DNA from: Dirofilaria immitis
Taxonomy: Eukaryota > Nematoda > Chromadorea > Rhabditida > Onchocercidae
Direction of reading: 5' to 3'
NCBI GenBank assembly: GCA_024305405.1
Contig: JAKNDB010000085.1
Span: forward strand, 992,001-1,056,000
Length of the DNA: 64,000 nucleotides
Below are positions 12,130 to 26,312 of the stretch, one piece after another (positions within the stretch are counted from its first letter, which is position 1; each line of letters starts with the position of its first letter). Made by a program: the position numbers and the translations under genes. The notes beneath the pieces are model-generated. The model searched no databases and was not told the origin of the DNA. It saw only the letters and a list, made by a program, of their open reading frames with translations.

Positions 12130-13361
12130 TATCTGTAGTATTGATTATTGATTAACTAATCAATCTCATATTTATAGTATCATAATTTTTTTCTTCAATT
12201 TTTATTCATGTTTGAAAATGCATAAATTTCAGTCAAGAAAAAACGTGAGTGATAAAATGTTACCAATCATTCATGATGCGATAATAATATGTCTCTTTAT
12301 CGTAACCTAAATGATACAAGAAAGAAACGAATATTTCGAATAAATATTCATTTCTTTTAAGCTACTTCACAACTTAATTCCATTTCCATTTTAAATATTT
12401 AATTCGTTTTTAAATTATTTTGGTTACAGAAAAGTGATGTATTATATTTGCATCATAAATTGATTATTCCTTAATTTCATATATTATAAAAAATACATAC
12501 TATTGAATAATTATAATTTTTCTGCTAATTCCGAAAGATATCGCACACAAAATAACAACAATAATTGAAACAATCCCATACGTAAACTGCAATCGCTGCA
12601 AATTATTTTTGTTAATATTTTAATATTTTTCCATGACCTCTTACGGGTCACACATTTCTTGCCTGCCCATTATCACAACTACTGTTTCTACTATCAATCG
12701 CATTAAGACACTCATGATGCTCATAATTTGTCTTTGCCTCAAATAAAGATCAAAGTCAGTTGGTAGAAACATCGAAATGATTTCAAATGATTTTAAAAAA
12801 AAAATTTGACATCACCTTTCAAAAAATAAATTTCTTCAAGTTCATTGATCGTCAAAGTTTCAAAAACTTCCAATCATAAGGAAATATATAAATCTATAAT
12901 TGTTTCTATTATTTCACAAATGATTTTAGGAATAAAACTACTGAAAAGCATAATATTACAGTGTATTTTCTTTTAGAGAAATTAATTTTGTTAAGAATAA
13001 AAAGGAAATATTGCATCAGATAATACATGAACGACCAAATATGCTGAAAATGCTATAAATTCCTTATCTTCCTTCATCGTCAAAAGTCGAACTATCAGTG
13101 GTATATAAGTAATGAGAGAAAATACTTTGAAAATTGAATTAATCATATTTATCAACGAAAATACAATCATTAAAAGAATGAATGATTCAAAAAATTAATC
13201 GTTAAAAGTTAATAAAGTTTTGAATGAAAAAATAATGTCTGTTGCAAATTTTGATGTGCAGAGAACAAGTTTGTAAGGATTAATTTCATATAATATTTTG
13301 CAAGCAGCAAAACTTTCAAAGCAAATTTCAATCATTCCTATCAGATATCTTGTCATGTAAT

Positions 13362-13583
13362 TTATGCAATCATTTCTCTTTTCGTCTTTTCACAGAATAA
13401 AAACAATACTCCTCCAATAATCTTCAAGTTGGTAACCCAAAACAAAACAATCATAACCGTTTTTCTTACCTTATTTATTTTGCTATAATATAATATTTTT
13501 TTCGAAATTAATACTGTACTTTCACAAAAACTTGTTGTGATAAAAATTAGGTTATTAGAAACATTTTCTAGGTTCTCTTTCAA
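13362..13583 (-). CDS. Putative small membrane peptide, copy A
   Basis: Unrecognised minus-strand frame. Its last 40 residues have a basic stretch (K-V-R-K), a single hydrophobic helix and a charged tail ending E-M-I-A before the stop. Copy B, about 2.4 kb away, encodes the same layout and the same last four residues. The 5' end is unclear and the segment may be one exon of a spliced gene. Only the shared ending and the preserved frame argue for coding. Confidence 0.25.
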   Translation of the reverse strand: MKENLENVSNNLIFITTSFCESTVLISKKILYYSKINKVRKTVMIVLFWVTNLKIIGGVLFLFCEKTKREMIA

Positions 13584-14539
13584 CCATTCTCAATTTTTAT
13601 AATAAACTGGAACAAAAACTCTCGCAGTCTTTAGAACGCTTGTTGGATCTAAATATTTATGTTTTATTCCTGCTTTCAGTATTGTCCCTCCAAAATTCGT
13701 GATAGTCAAACAATGAAGAACGAAGATTGGGTAGATTAAAACGATATTTATTCAGAAAAATCTTAGAAATCCATAGCAATTGATTAACCGATAATTAGTT
13801 AATCAGCCATATTCATTCATCATTTAATTCATTCTCTAGGATACAATCATTCAAACTTTCGATTAATAATGAAATATATCACACTGATTGAAAGTAATAT
13901 GAAAAATATAAAAAGATAATTGATATTGTTTAGGAAAAAATTTTTTTCTGATATTGTTATATTGAATTTGAAGTGTTTGAAAATGTAAAGAATTGAAAAA
14001 TAAAGTGTCAATTGATTCCACAGTATCACATAAGACATATAGTTTCATTCAGTCCAAAATGGAATCATAGTGAATCTGTAATTATTTAAATAATTAATTC
14101 TTGCTTTCAAATTGTAAATTGAACCTTCTGATGTAGCAGAATGTAAGGTTTATTGCATACTATCACGCATATTTAAGCGTTCATATTCGAAAATTCAACA
14201 TCATCATGATGCCACAATAATTAAAGTCAATTTTTAAAAACCAATTAGACAAGCAAATATTTTATCATTAAAATGTCGTAAATATTTTAAGAAAAACGAA
14301 AAATTTAGAAAATATTACCTGATAAATAAGAAACACGCAACGCTGCAACAACAGAATGACCTCTACAAATACCGTTTATATGAACTATTACTGGTTAACT
14401 TACTATCGATTTCAGTATTATGATTATTCCACAGTTACCAATCAGAATAGCTATACCTTGAGGTCAAATAAAACTATGCACAATCTTGAAATGTTTTCGT
14501 TTTTCTTTCAATCGTCGAGGGAGAAGATAGACGACGGAA

Positions 14540-14800
14540 GAGGATGATATGACCTCTGAATACCATCTTGTAAGCACATTTCTCACTCTGATCATCTCTT
14601 ATTTTTCTCTTTCATTATCTTTTGATAATCGCTTAAAAATTTTCAACACTCTAAACGTCCACATTCTTCAACATATATGTTGTCTTTCCCTCCAAAGGTT
14701 TAGCGACGAGATAATTTGATCCTACTTCCTTTGTTTTTGCTCGTTTCATGTGTCAATTTATCGTTATCAAAGTAAATTGCTCAATGCATAGTACTACCAG
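14540..14800. repeat. Duplicated block, copy A (most conserved part)
   Basis: From GACCTCTGAATA to the AAGTAAATTGCT motif this matches 16150-16405 at high identity, including the shared core ATTATCTTTTGATAATCGCT. It is the best preserved segment of the larger tandem duplication. Confidence 0.8.
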
Positions 14801-15781
14801 AATAAACTTTTAAAATATGTGTTGATAATAACACATTTTTTATGTTGATACTTTTAATGAGTTAAATAAACATGATTCGACTCATCGAATATCATAAATT
14901 CTATAGTCATTGAATGAGGTGAAATGTAAGCTATTTTATTAGTCTTTCCCTTTCCATTTTAGTGGATCCTGCCGTTTCTTTTTTCCGATATTTTAAAACC
15001 GATTAACAAATTTCATCTTCTGAAAATGGTTATATTTCGTGATGCAACAATTATCTACCAAACAATCCCCTTCATTATGCAATTTTAGAAAATTAATAAT
15101 CGATATTTTTACATTAATATGATTTTCAATTAATCGTTCGCATGAAAATTTATCGTTAAACAATAGCATTATTTATATTACAGGTTTTAAATCATAACAA
15201 TTGTGAAATTTTGCAACAACATATGCTTATTTCGCTATCCTTCCAATAATATACTCGAAATTTCAATAATTTTTTTCAAGCTTTATGCTCTCCTTTTACT
15301 TTTAATTAGTAATGCACAAAAACAACCGTTGAAATAAAAAAGATGAAACAAAATATTACAGGATATTCTGAAAAATACGAAAAATAAAACATATATGTAT
15401 GTATACAATGAAACTAAAATAACAATAGTAAATAATTTTTGCACATAATTTTTATCGTCTCCTCATTTTTTTATCTTAACACTACTACTCTTCCTACTAT
15501 TAATTATTTTGAAATAAGCTTATATTTATTTTTGTTTCAAATAATTTCAATTAATTTAAAGAAAAAAATTTAACATCACTTTTCAAAAAACAAATTTCAA
15601 ATTAGTACATTAACTTTCAAAACTTAATGAAAACTTTTAACCAATAAACAGTACCACAGATTTATCATCTCCTCTTGTAAGTGTACAAATAATGCGGAAA
15701 AACCGTTAAAAATCAAATCAACCGGCAAAATAAATTTTGCATATCCTTAGCGGATACCGTATGAAACAACTGTTGTATAAT

Positions 15782-15913
15782 TTAAGCAATCATTTCCTTT
15801 TCGTCTTTTTGTAGAATAAACAATGCTCTTCCAATTACCGTCAAGGCGATAACTCACAGTAAAACAATCATAATTTGTCTTTTTACTTTGCTCATTTTAT
15901 TATCTTCTTCCAT
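15782..15913 (-). pseudogene. Putative small membrane peptide, copy B, with internal TGA
   Basis: Starts M-E-E-D-N-K-M-S-K-V-K-R, then a hydrophobic helix, and ends E-K-E-M-I-A. In the middle a TGA stands where copy A has TGG. About 44 codons if read through. The similarity to copy A is in frame across the helix and tail. It could be a decayed paralogue or coincidental open sequence in a duplicated non-coding block. Confidence 0.25.
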
Positions 15914-16149
15914 TGTATCGGAATATCTATATTCTATCACCGTCATTATCATTTGATATTATTGAAAATAAGTTTCAAAAATTTCAATTCATAGTATATT
16001 TGTAATCAAATTTAACTATCGATTTCATTACTTTCTCTTACTACTCTACTTTTATAACAGCATATCGATATACATCCCATTATTCATTAGATCAAATGAA
16101 GCTATGCACAATGTTGAAATCTTTTCAATCGTCAAAGAAAATAAAAGAC

Positions 16150-16405
16150 GGAAGAGAATGGTATGACCTCTGAATATCATCCTCTAAGCATATCTCTCAC
16201 ACTGATCGTCTCTTTTCTTTTTCTTTCATTATCTTTTGATAATCGCTTAAAAATTTTCAACACTCTAAACATAAACATCCTTCAACATATATTTCGCTTT
16301 TCCCTTCAAAGGTTTAGCTAAGAGATAATTTGGTCGTATTCTTTTTTTTGTCTCCATTCATATGTCAATTTATTGTTATCAAAGTAAATTGCTTAATTCA
16401 TAATA
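16150..16405. repeat. Duplicated block, copy B (most conserved part)
   Basis: Partner of 14540-14800, offset by about 1.61 kb. Neither copy has a convincing uninterrupted frame. On the minus strand a shared frame beginning F-R-V-L-K-I-F-K-R-L-S-K-D is stopped at different places in the two copies. Confidence 0.8.
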
Positions 16406-16743
16406 TTTTTATCCCTTTCAAAATATGGATAAAATAGTGACATTTTGTTAGCAATAACATAATAATTATGTGATATTTTTTAATAAGCTAATAAGCAAGA
16501 TATGGCTCCCTCGAATATAATAAATTCTGCAGTTATTAAATAAAGAAAAATGGAAACATTATTTTCTCCTGCTTTATTTTAATAGATTCAGTCTTTTTTT
16601 TTTTCATTCAAAATCGATCCATTGAACAAATTTCATGCTTGAGAATGGTATAACGATTATCTATCAACGATAATTCTTTTTATTCGATCGAAAAAATTTT
16701 TTTAATTATACAATTTTACGATACTTTGCATTAATATAATTTT

Positions 16744-16779
16744 AAATATACCATTCACATGAAATATACCATTCACATG
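16744..16779. repeat. 18-bp tandem duplication
   Basis: The unit AAATATACCATTCACATG occurs twice head to tail. Confidence 0.95.
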
Positions 16780-17382
16780 AAAATATCAATTATCGATATT
16801 GATTGGATAGGTGATCATTACCGCGGAACATTAAGTAAAATATTTCGTGACTTTTGCTTGCTTTTTTCATTAAGTTCAATCTCACTGTACTATTGAGCAA
16901 TACGTCTGATAATAATGTTTCTTTAAAATTACACATGAGTCTTTAAATGATATAGCTAGGAGAAATATTCGGACATGTCATACAACAACTTTTCATTGGT
17001 ACGAATTCGCTTGCACATTTTCAAAAATGGTACTGTAAAAATCTCGCAAAAAATTTATTCCCATATTAACACCTTTCAATAATTGGAATAGAATTTCATT
17101 TCAGAAAATTCTATTTTATCACTGATTTAAAACGCCACTATTTAATCCTTTATATCGAAAGAATTATTGTTACTGTATTATTTAAAATAATTTATGCAAA
17201 GTAACCACGCATTTTTACACAATTTCATTCTATTTTATTTTTAAATTATTAGCGTATATTGTTCAGGTCTTTGAGCATTTTGCAAATAATTTGAATAATA
17301 ATGCCTTGGAAATTTTGTATTGGCGATCATTATCAAATGCTCAATAAAATTGATCATCCTTCTTCTTAAACAAAAAGTAATT

Positions 17383-17418
17383 ATCACACAAAGAGAAATT
17401 ATCACACAAAGAGAAATT
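17383..17418. repeat. 18-bp tandem duplication
   Basis: The unit ATCACACAAAGAGAAATT occurs twice head to tail. It lies in a hydrophobic minus-strand frame, where it repeats six residues. Confidence 0.95.
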
Positions 17419-19866
17419 AAAATAACATTTAGCATTGATTCCACAATCTTTTTCTTCGATTCGAAGTATTGTTAGCAATTCGGCATATTTCCTTTGATCC
17501 ATATGCAAGTATAAAAAACATTAAGTGAATAGAAGTCCAATCAAAATCTTATTTCATCAATATAGTGATTCCTTGTTCTTATGATCAACAGTATCTTAGT
17601 GACATAAAGCAGTCATAAGAGCAGTTTGGTAAATAAGGCTCAAATATATTCATCTTTTATCGGTTGAATGATTATGGAATAAATAGCATGTAACAATCAC
17701 AAAATATCTGCGGAATAAATTAATAAGGACAAGATTGAAATCAATATGAACTTCTAATTGAAAGCAAATTATTGGTGAAATTCGATGATGAATATTTGAA
17801 AGCAAAAGAAACAGAATAATAAAAAATTAGTCCACATGATTTTTATGATGCGATTTACTATTGTTTATAAAACTAAGGACAGCTTTCATTTAGCAAATAT
17901 GATAGCTTAAGTTCATAATTTAAATCAAGTTATAACATCAATCATATCAAATATAAAGAAGTATTTTTAAACATAAATTATATATAGATTGACACTTGTA
18001 CTTGAACAAGTACGATTCATACAGTTGAAGCCGATAGAAGTAAACAAGTTTTTTACTAAAATTTCAACCTTCCCAACTTTAAATTTCATTTTATTCGTTT
18101 GAAGAATATTATCCCTCTTTATCGAATTCTGCTTCATGAAAGAGATTTTGAAACTTCATCACAAACGTATTAATGAGTGCTCTTTTTGATAATATAATTA
18201 ATTTCTCTTAGATTTCATGGAAATCGGTCCCTTTCTGTTATAATATTATTTTTCTTTTGTATAAAAGTTCAAATTGTACAACTTTGCTGTACTATATCTT
18301 CAGCTTATCTTTATTAGAGATAACTTTGTTATGCATGTGATATAAATGAAACATACCATATTTTACTAAAAATGAATGAAAAATTTTTATTTATCAATAT
18401 TAATTTATTTAGAAAAATATTTGTTAGAAAAAATTTCTTCTTAAGATCGAATCCTTTGTAAGATGCGCAATAATGCCATTTCTTCAATATCACTATGTTA
18501 TATATTGTTAAATTTAAATATTTTTTCATCCGTCACTTATGCAACATTTAAAAGATTTGGAATATATTATACTTAACACTGCATTATTTTCAAAATTTCA
18601 AACTTTTAATCACACTACGAAATGATAATAACAGTACAGTACCAGATACAGCATTCAAGTATATATACTATGCAAAACATGAATATAAATTTTGCAATTA
18701 TTTGAATTACTAATAAAATGGAATTTTCTTCAACAGAATTTCTACCGATAGCGCATATGAAATACAAATAAATTTTTGGAAAGGAAAAGGTCAATATTTG
18801 AATTTCTTATGCTGTTTCATAAAAACACACAATTGTTGTAGTTTGCAATAAAAATTTCCTTAATTTCTCTTCTTTGTCATTTAGTGCAAATTTCATCCAC
18901 AAGAATTAGTTCAATTCTGCAATTTGCAATTAATATCAAGCTATTTGACAATCCATTTTCTGTATTTTAAGTAGCTGATATTAGAATCCAGACGAAAAAT
19001 TTAAATTCCGATATCACGCTCCAGAATAAACCAATATGGTAATCATTGCAGTGGTAATTGTACAAAGGATTTCAAATTCCTATCAAAGTAGCTTAACATT
19101 TGGAAAGAGTGACATTTTAAAATTTGACGTCTTATTTTCAGGGATGTTCGATAATTCAGATGCGAATTCACAGTACTGAATTGCTCAATAATTAATTAAT
19201 CAACATGCAAATTGCGACCAAAATTTGCAAGAGATTTGAGGAGAAAAGAAAAATCTTTGCATAATAATGTATCCTAATTTCCATCAATTTATTTTTGATC
19301 GTAGTACAATTATGATTGCCGTAATTGTCAAATTCTTCCCCTTATGATTAATCTATTTTTTTGATCAAAGTTAGATATGAAGAAATGAAGAATTATAATC
19401 TTACCGAATACAAAAATTAGAATAAAATAAAAGATGTGGTAAGCTTCGAATAACAAAATAGGCTTAGCTTAAATATATAACCATGAAATTTACAAACAAA
19501 AAATCCATAAAAACGAAAAGCGAAATTAAATAAGATACCTTTTTCAATGTTTGGGAAAAAGAAATGGACACAATCGAAATGTCTCAACAAACAAAAATGA
19601 TGAAGCCTACTTCATAATTTTCCACTGTTTTTTGTCTCTTAAGTCAAATAGAAAAAATAACAAAGAATGATACAAAAATATGATAAAATAATAATAGTAA
19701 TAAGATAGTAATTAATATGTTGCGATACATATTGTCAAAAGTTTTGTATACGAAGCAAATGATCTATCATTTTTATGTTGCTAATTATTTGAATAATGAA
19801 TGAAATATTTTAATAATATTTTAATCATAAATTTAGCAAATTTGAATAAACATCGATAACTTCATC

Positions 19867-22305
19867 TTAGTGCAATGTATTCTGAAGCATGATACCGTAT
19901 TCTGGTCGAATAGCAACAATTAAAAACAGTATGCTTGCGCCTAGCATAGCAGCTCGTTCTTGAATTGCAGTTGTTCCATTACTGAAAATAATAAAATTTT
20001 TGTTTTAATTTGAATTTTTTTAAATTTAACATTTAAATAAAATTCTAAAATTTTGGAAATTTAAAGAGATCCATCATATCATATTTTTGATATGATATGA
20101 AATATAAAAATACAGATATACACGATAAGCTCCTCTTAAGTATGGTTTTTAAAATCGCAAGTGATGCTTCCTTCCTTATTTGTTATTCTATCAACAAAAA
20201 TGAATAAATATTATATGCCGTAAATAAAATACACATTGAATAGAAAAAGAAAAATTATATCAATAATGTGAAAAAGAAAATATCAGTTTCAGTTTTAAGG
20301 AAATAATTAAATTCTATTTAATCTTTTACTAAGCATCATTGTAAAATGCATAGTTGAAACCTGTAATTAATGATAACAGATTTAGCTGTTGAAAAATAGG
20401 AAGGCCGTAAAAAACCAATCTTTTCATTTTCTAAATTGAAAAATTCCAGTGCTTGATCAGCATTAATAAGATAGAAATATCGCAATATAGTACTAAATGA
20501 TCCAAAAATCTAAAATGAAAATACAAAGTCTAAGAAAAATTCTCGCAATTTTTTTTAAATGGAAAAGAAAAGCGTACCATAAGGATTACTGAATTATTCT
20601 TAGCACAATTTGTTTACTAATATCATTATCATATTTGACAAATGATATATTCTTTTGACATTCTTCTTGTTATAAATTCAATTTCAAACAATATTTCAAA
20701 TAAAGCTATCATTATTGATGCAACAAATCTTTCAACAAAAGCCAAATCATATGCACAGTAATCCATTTCATTCAGAAAATTGATTGGTAATAATAAAAAA
20801 AAAAACTTTTATTAAAGATTAAAATCTCTTACTTGTGTAATCGGTGTATTAACAATATTGAGAAATGGTTCTCCTAATTTTGAAATCATGAATTTCTGAC
20901 CAAGTGAATAAGATTTTATTTGTTCAACCTGAAAAAAAAAAAGAAAAAACTATACATCACAATATTTATGCGTTTCTATGTATATAAAAATTAGAATTTT
21001 TTTTTTTTAAATCTTGCATCAATCACGGATAAAAAATTTTAAATCTTCAAAAATTCATTTTTTTTTGTTGATTTTTGAATGTTAAGTTTTTCTTATCATT
21101 GTTAATTTTAATAAATCAAAATCTAAATTGTACCTTATACAGAGTTGATCCAGCAGGATGTAAAATTTTACCGATTGAATTCTGTGAATTATCCGGTAGT
21201 CGTATTTCCATTACCGTATTGCCTCGTAATGTTTTAACAACAACTCCTTGAGCAGCGATCATTTCGCAATTATAGACAATTTGACGTCTACCCTTTTTAT
21301 CTTTTATTACAAAATGAATTGGCGTGAAATCAGATGCAGAAGGCTTTAATCTATAAAAGAAACTTTTGTTAATATCATTTCCTTTTTATTTAATATTAAA
21401 AATTTTAAGATAAAAATAAGAAAAAACTATTTATATAATTTTCCATATTTATGATATAATTTTATTCATCACATTAGACAAGTAGTGAAATTTAGAAATG
21501 ATACTTATTGTAGATCATTCATTATCACTGGGCGCTGATTTATTAAATCATCTGTTCACATATAAATTAAGCTTAAATGAACAAACTAATGGTTGAAAAA
21601 AATAAAGGACCTAATTCAAAAACTTATTAAATCAACTTTTTGTTAAAATTTTCTTTTGTGCTTCATTTTTCTTAAATCATAATTTATACATTTTCGAAAT
21701 TAATAAATCAAATAATCTAAACGATTTAAATATTTTCTCTAATTATTGTGCTACTTCCAAAAATATTTAATAATAAAATTTGAAAAAATAGTAAAAGCAA
21801 TCACATCTTTAGAAGTATATAATAATACAAAACAATGAAATTCAACAAATTTTAAAATTAAGTTCTGGCTAAAGCAATTTTTCAATTTAATCTTAACTTA
21901 TAGATTATTTTTTCAAAATAAAAATGACAAATATCGATTATAAGCTGAGGAAAAAATATGATAAGCTCATATAAACAACATATTAAATTATGGGAATATT
22001 AGTTTTTAAAAGATAATTAAAAATTAATCAAAGTTTATGTTAACAATTTCTCGATTACTTTTTATTGAAAATATTTTTGCAGATTCGTTGAAATTATTTG
22101 GAAAAATAAAGAATTAATAGTTGATGAGTATAATAAATAATTTAATAAAAATTTCGTACTCATTAGATGGTAAAATTTTGATAGCAAATCGATTACTCGT
22201 TCCAAGAATGTCACAATCTGGTAATGTATCAAACGCTTCACCTTCAGAAGCTGCTTGTATTGTTTTTGCTACACCACGGCGTACTTTGTCAACCATTGAT
22301 GACAT
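19867..22305 (-). CDS. Phospholipid scramblase-like protein
   Basis: Five exons (22160-22305, 21134-21350, 20833-20928, 20361-20509, 19867-19981) join in consistent phase into an uninterrupted protein of 240 residues. It starts M-S-S-M-V-D-K-V-R-R, has alternating beta-rich segments such as Y-N-C-E-M-I-A-A-Q-G and G-N-T-V-M-E-I-R-L, then I-G-K-I, and ends with a hydrophobic helix preceded by A-A-M-L-G-A-S. The pattern of beta-barrel plus C-terminal M-L-G-A helix recalls scramblases, which move lipids across the plasma membrane. The Cys-rich palmitoylation motif and clear calcium site of classical members were not seen, so it may be a divergent member or a related barrel-fold protein. Unlike its neighbours it shows no frame break. 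Confidence 0.5.
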
Positions 22306-25002
22306 CTAATGATAAGAAAATTTTTCAAATATTATCATTAAATGATGAAAGAAATTAGCTTTCTTTCTTCTTCCTTCAATAAATTTATTCTACGATTTCC
22401 CAATTTTTACTTTTGCATTATATTGTAAAATAAAATATATACCTGCCATTTGAAACTTCCTCCTTTTTCAAATGTATTCATCGTTTCAAATTTCTAATAA
22501 TCTATTAAAATGAATTAGTTTTCATCAACATATCGTCATTTTTACCATTATATAATTTAATGTTAGGAAAAATATTAATGTAAACAAATATATGCATAAA
22601 TATGTGAAATTCTTTTCAAAATAAAACAAAAAAACGATAAATAAAAATACGCGATAATAAATAAAAATAAAAAAAAAGGAAAAATGAGAAGAGGAAAAAA
22701 ATTGAAAAAAGAAGTTTAAAAAATCCTGACAGATTCGATCAATAATATATTTTCTAAATACTGTAATCTTTTGAAATATTCTGAAAAATTTTTTTCTTTG
22801 TTAACTTTTTGTCGATTTTTTTTTTAGATGAGATAGATTAATATCATCATTTGTTTACAAATGAATGTAACAATTCTTATCAAAATAACGGAAAAACGAT
22901 GATAGAAAGAGACGAAGTTTTAAATATTTTTGTGTCAAATAGAACTGTTATTGTTCCATGAAATGAAATCAAAACAAATTATCATGATGAGATTAAAAAA
23001 CAATTTTATCATATTGAAAATTTTTAGAAATTTATATTTAGCAATTCTTCAAATGAATATGTAAATTTTATTTTGAGAAATTCATAATTTCTTCGCTTTT
23101 TGTCTCATAATCAGAATGAAAAGATTTTTAAATCTTTGATTTCTATGATTTTAATTATTAGTTTTAATTTTTTTTTTCTATAATCTTAATCGTTAGGTTT
23201 AATTTTTTTTCTTTTTCATTTTAAGAAAATGATAAGAAATTTATTCAAATCGCTATTATGATACATTTTTCTCTTAACGTTTTAAAAAAATGAGTAAATA
23301 AATAAATGAATAAATTTATGGAGAAAAATAAATCGATAAAATGAACGTATAATCAAGTATATGAGTAAAAAATTAATAAACAATAAGTTATTTAGTAAAT
23401 AAGTTAAACACAGTATTTTATTTTTTTAAATTAAATAAAAAATTCACTTTATTGAGTAAGTAAGCAAAGAATTGTTAAAGATTGTGAAATAAGAAAAATT
23501 AAGAACAAATATAAGTATTAAATTTATTTCAAATATCAAAACAAATAAATGAAGCAAATTTATTAGCCATGCAATTAGACATAATATGTGGAACGGGAGA
23601 GCAAAGAAAAATTGAAAATGTTTGAAAATTTTGATTATTCAATTCCTATAAAATGGCAAATTATTTAGTTTGAAATGGATTTTCATTTGAATATAAATTT
23701 TTTTTGCTCTTTTTTCTGTCCTTTTTTCGATTTAAATTAATTTTATCTATCGCTTTTATTAAATACTATTTATTTTCATCATCAAATATATTTTTGAATT
23801 AATGAAAACTTAGAATTAGTTCGATTTCTTTTTTCTTCGTAATTAGGTAAAAATGAAAATTGATATATAGATAAATGAATTTTATAAGTAAAAATAGAAA
23901 TGAGAAAGGAAGAAAAAATTGTAATTAATTCTATGAAACTAAAATAGGTAGATATGTTTAATTTTAATGGATAAAAAGATGAAATTAATAGATACTTTCT
24001 GGTAAACAAAGAATATGGCAAAAAATGTTTTAGTTATAAAAAATTATTCTACACAAAATAAATGTATGTCTATGTGAAAATATATATTATACATCCTCAA
24101 AAATGATAACATTACTTAATGTATTTTATTGAAAACGAACTATCCAAAAAAAAAAAAAAGAGATAAATTTTAATTTTATACGAGATAAAATATTAGCAAC
24201 ACATCGAGATCAATTAACGAATAAAACATTTAAAAGAATGGATAAATTGATTGGGAAAATATGAATTGCAAAGATGAAATGGAAATAATTGAACGATTAT
24301 AGCAAAGTTAAAAAATGATAATGGATAATGAGGAAAAGAGTAGTTTCAAAAAAAAAAATTAATTCCCTGTATTCATTTTATTCCAACAATGACATTCGAA
24401 ATGTCACTTTGAGAAAAGGTAACGAAATAAATCTAATTAAAATTGATGTTTTAAATATAAATTATGAAAAATATTATTAAACGTAATTGATCGGTTATTT
24501 GACCATGCATTTTGAGCTGTCAACAATCAAATCTATGCTTCCACATAAATATGCAAAATATTAATTATTAATATTTTTTTTTTGATAATAAAAATATTTA
24601 AATAATTGCAATTTTCCGATAATAAAAAAATATTTGAAAAATAAAACAAATATCATTTGATTTCATAAAAAATTATTATATTAATAATTAAAGGGAAGAA
24701 AATTGGTTGTTAATTGTTATATATGCGAGAAAAAAAATCCATTTTACTCATTTAATAAATGTTATGCACATTTTAATGATCATTTCTTTAATGAAACATT
24801 GAATCATAATTTTAATCACTATAAAGATTATTTAATCATTTAGTAGCTTTTTTAAATAAAAAAATTTCTTACGAACATTTATAATAATCATGCCTTAAAT
24901 GAATCAAAGTTATGATTTTAATCACTATAACAACTATTTAATTATTGACGATTTTAATTATTTTAACAATTACTTCATATAGAAAATGCATATAAAACAG
25001 GA

Positions 25003-25024
25003 GAGAGAAAGAGAGAGAGAGAGA
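25003..25024. repeat. (GA)n short tract
   Basis: GAGAGA run inside a purine-rich stretch. The Glu/Arg/Lys-rich frame around it is a translation of the repeat, not a supported gene. Confidence 0.85.
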
Positions 25025-26043
25025 AAAAGACAGGAAAAAAAGAAAGACGACAAAAGGAAAAGGTTGATTTTTATCTTCTCAAAAATTTCATCAAAGAAAA
25101 AAAATAAAATCTCCATCATCAAAATCGATATTATGTTTAATGATGCAAAAGGAAATGAAAATTTACATTTTGAAATTTTCATATCACATTGATTAAAATC
25201 GAAGAAAACAAAAATGCTTATTTTTAAAAAGATTTGATTATTTCTGAATTTTATACAAATAAAAAGGGAAAAAAATTATCAATGATTATCATATAAATAT
25301 TATATATATCAAATAAAAATATATGCATGTAACTGACAAATTCGCTTATTGAATATTCAATAGGTATACAACATATAAATGCATATACAATACATACATT
25401 CTTACCCTAATACATTATTATCTGTGCCCATTTTCGAGGGTATATATCGGGCATTTTGACGGGTGGAAAAAGTGGAATTTACAGATGAGAAATGAAAGAT
25501 GAGAGCATACTTGAAAGGTACCATATTATATCAATACAAATCAAATCAAATCATTCATTTCAATTCTTATCGTCATTTTCTTCTCTTTCTTCAAATTATT
25601 CATTTATAATAGTCGTTCGGCAATTAATACAAACTTTCTCTCTCATCACTTTTATCAGCTATTCTAATATTTATCCAATAAAAGAAAAAATTAATTAAAA
25701 TGAATATTTGATAAGTCCTACACAAGGAAAAAGAATGAAATTAAAATTGAGGAAACTAAAATAAATGCAACAAGGTGAAAAATTGATAAAAAATAAATAT
25801 GAAAAATGGTATACAAATAAATATTGAAACAACTGTTCGAATAAGTTTTATAATAACAATAATAATGGTAAATAAATAAATATTAAAACAACTTTTGAAT
25901 AATAATATTGAATTAAAATAATACTAAAAAAAAGAACCCACTCCGACATTACTATTTATTATTATTATTTTTATTTTTATTATTATCAATATCATGAACT
26001 ATCAGTCATTAATATTAAAATTAAAGCGATTAACAGCAATTGC

Positions 26044-26312
<269 letters not shown>

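Larger units (their letters stand above)
12130..19866. other. Long region without a recognised gene; contains an imperfect tandem duplication
   Basis: No conserved domain or splice-consistent exon chain was found. Sequence from about 12.78 to 15.10 kb is related to about 15.55 to 16.72 kb in the same order and orientation, with insertions in the first copy. A short hydrophobic minus-strand frame is shared by the copies. The rest is A/T-rich with only short frames. Confidence 0.55.

Noticed and set aside
24986..25192. Glu/Arg/Lys-rich frame on the plus strand
   Set aside because: It begins as a translation of a GA repeat and continues through A/T-rich sequence; the opposite strand is equally open.
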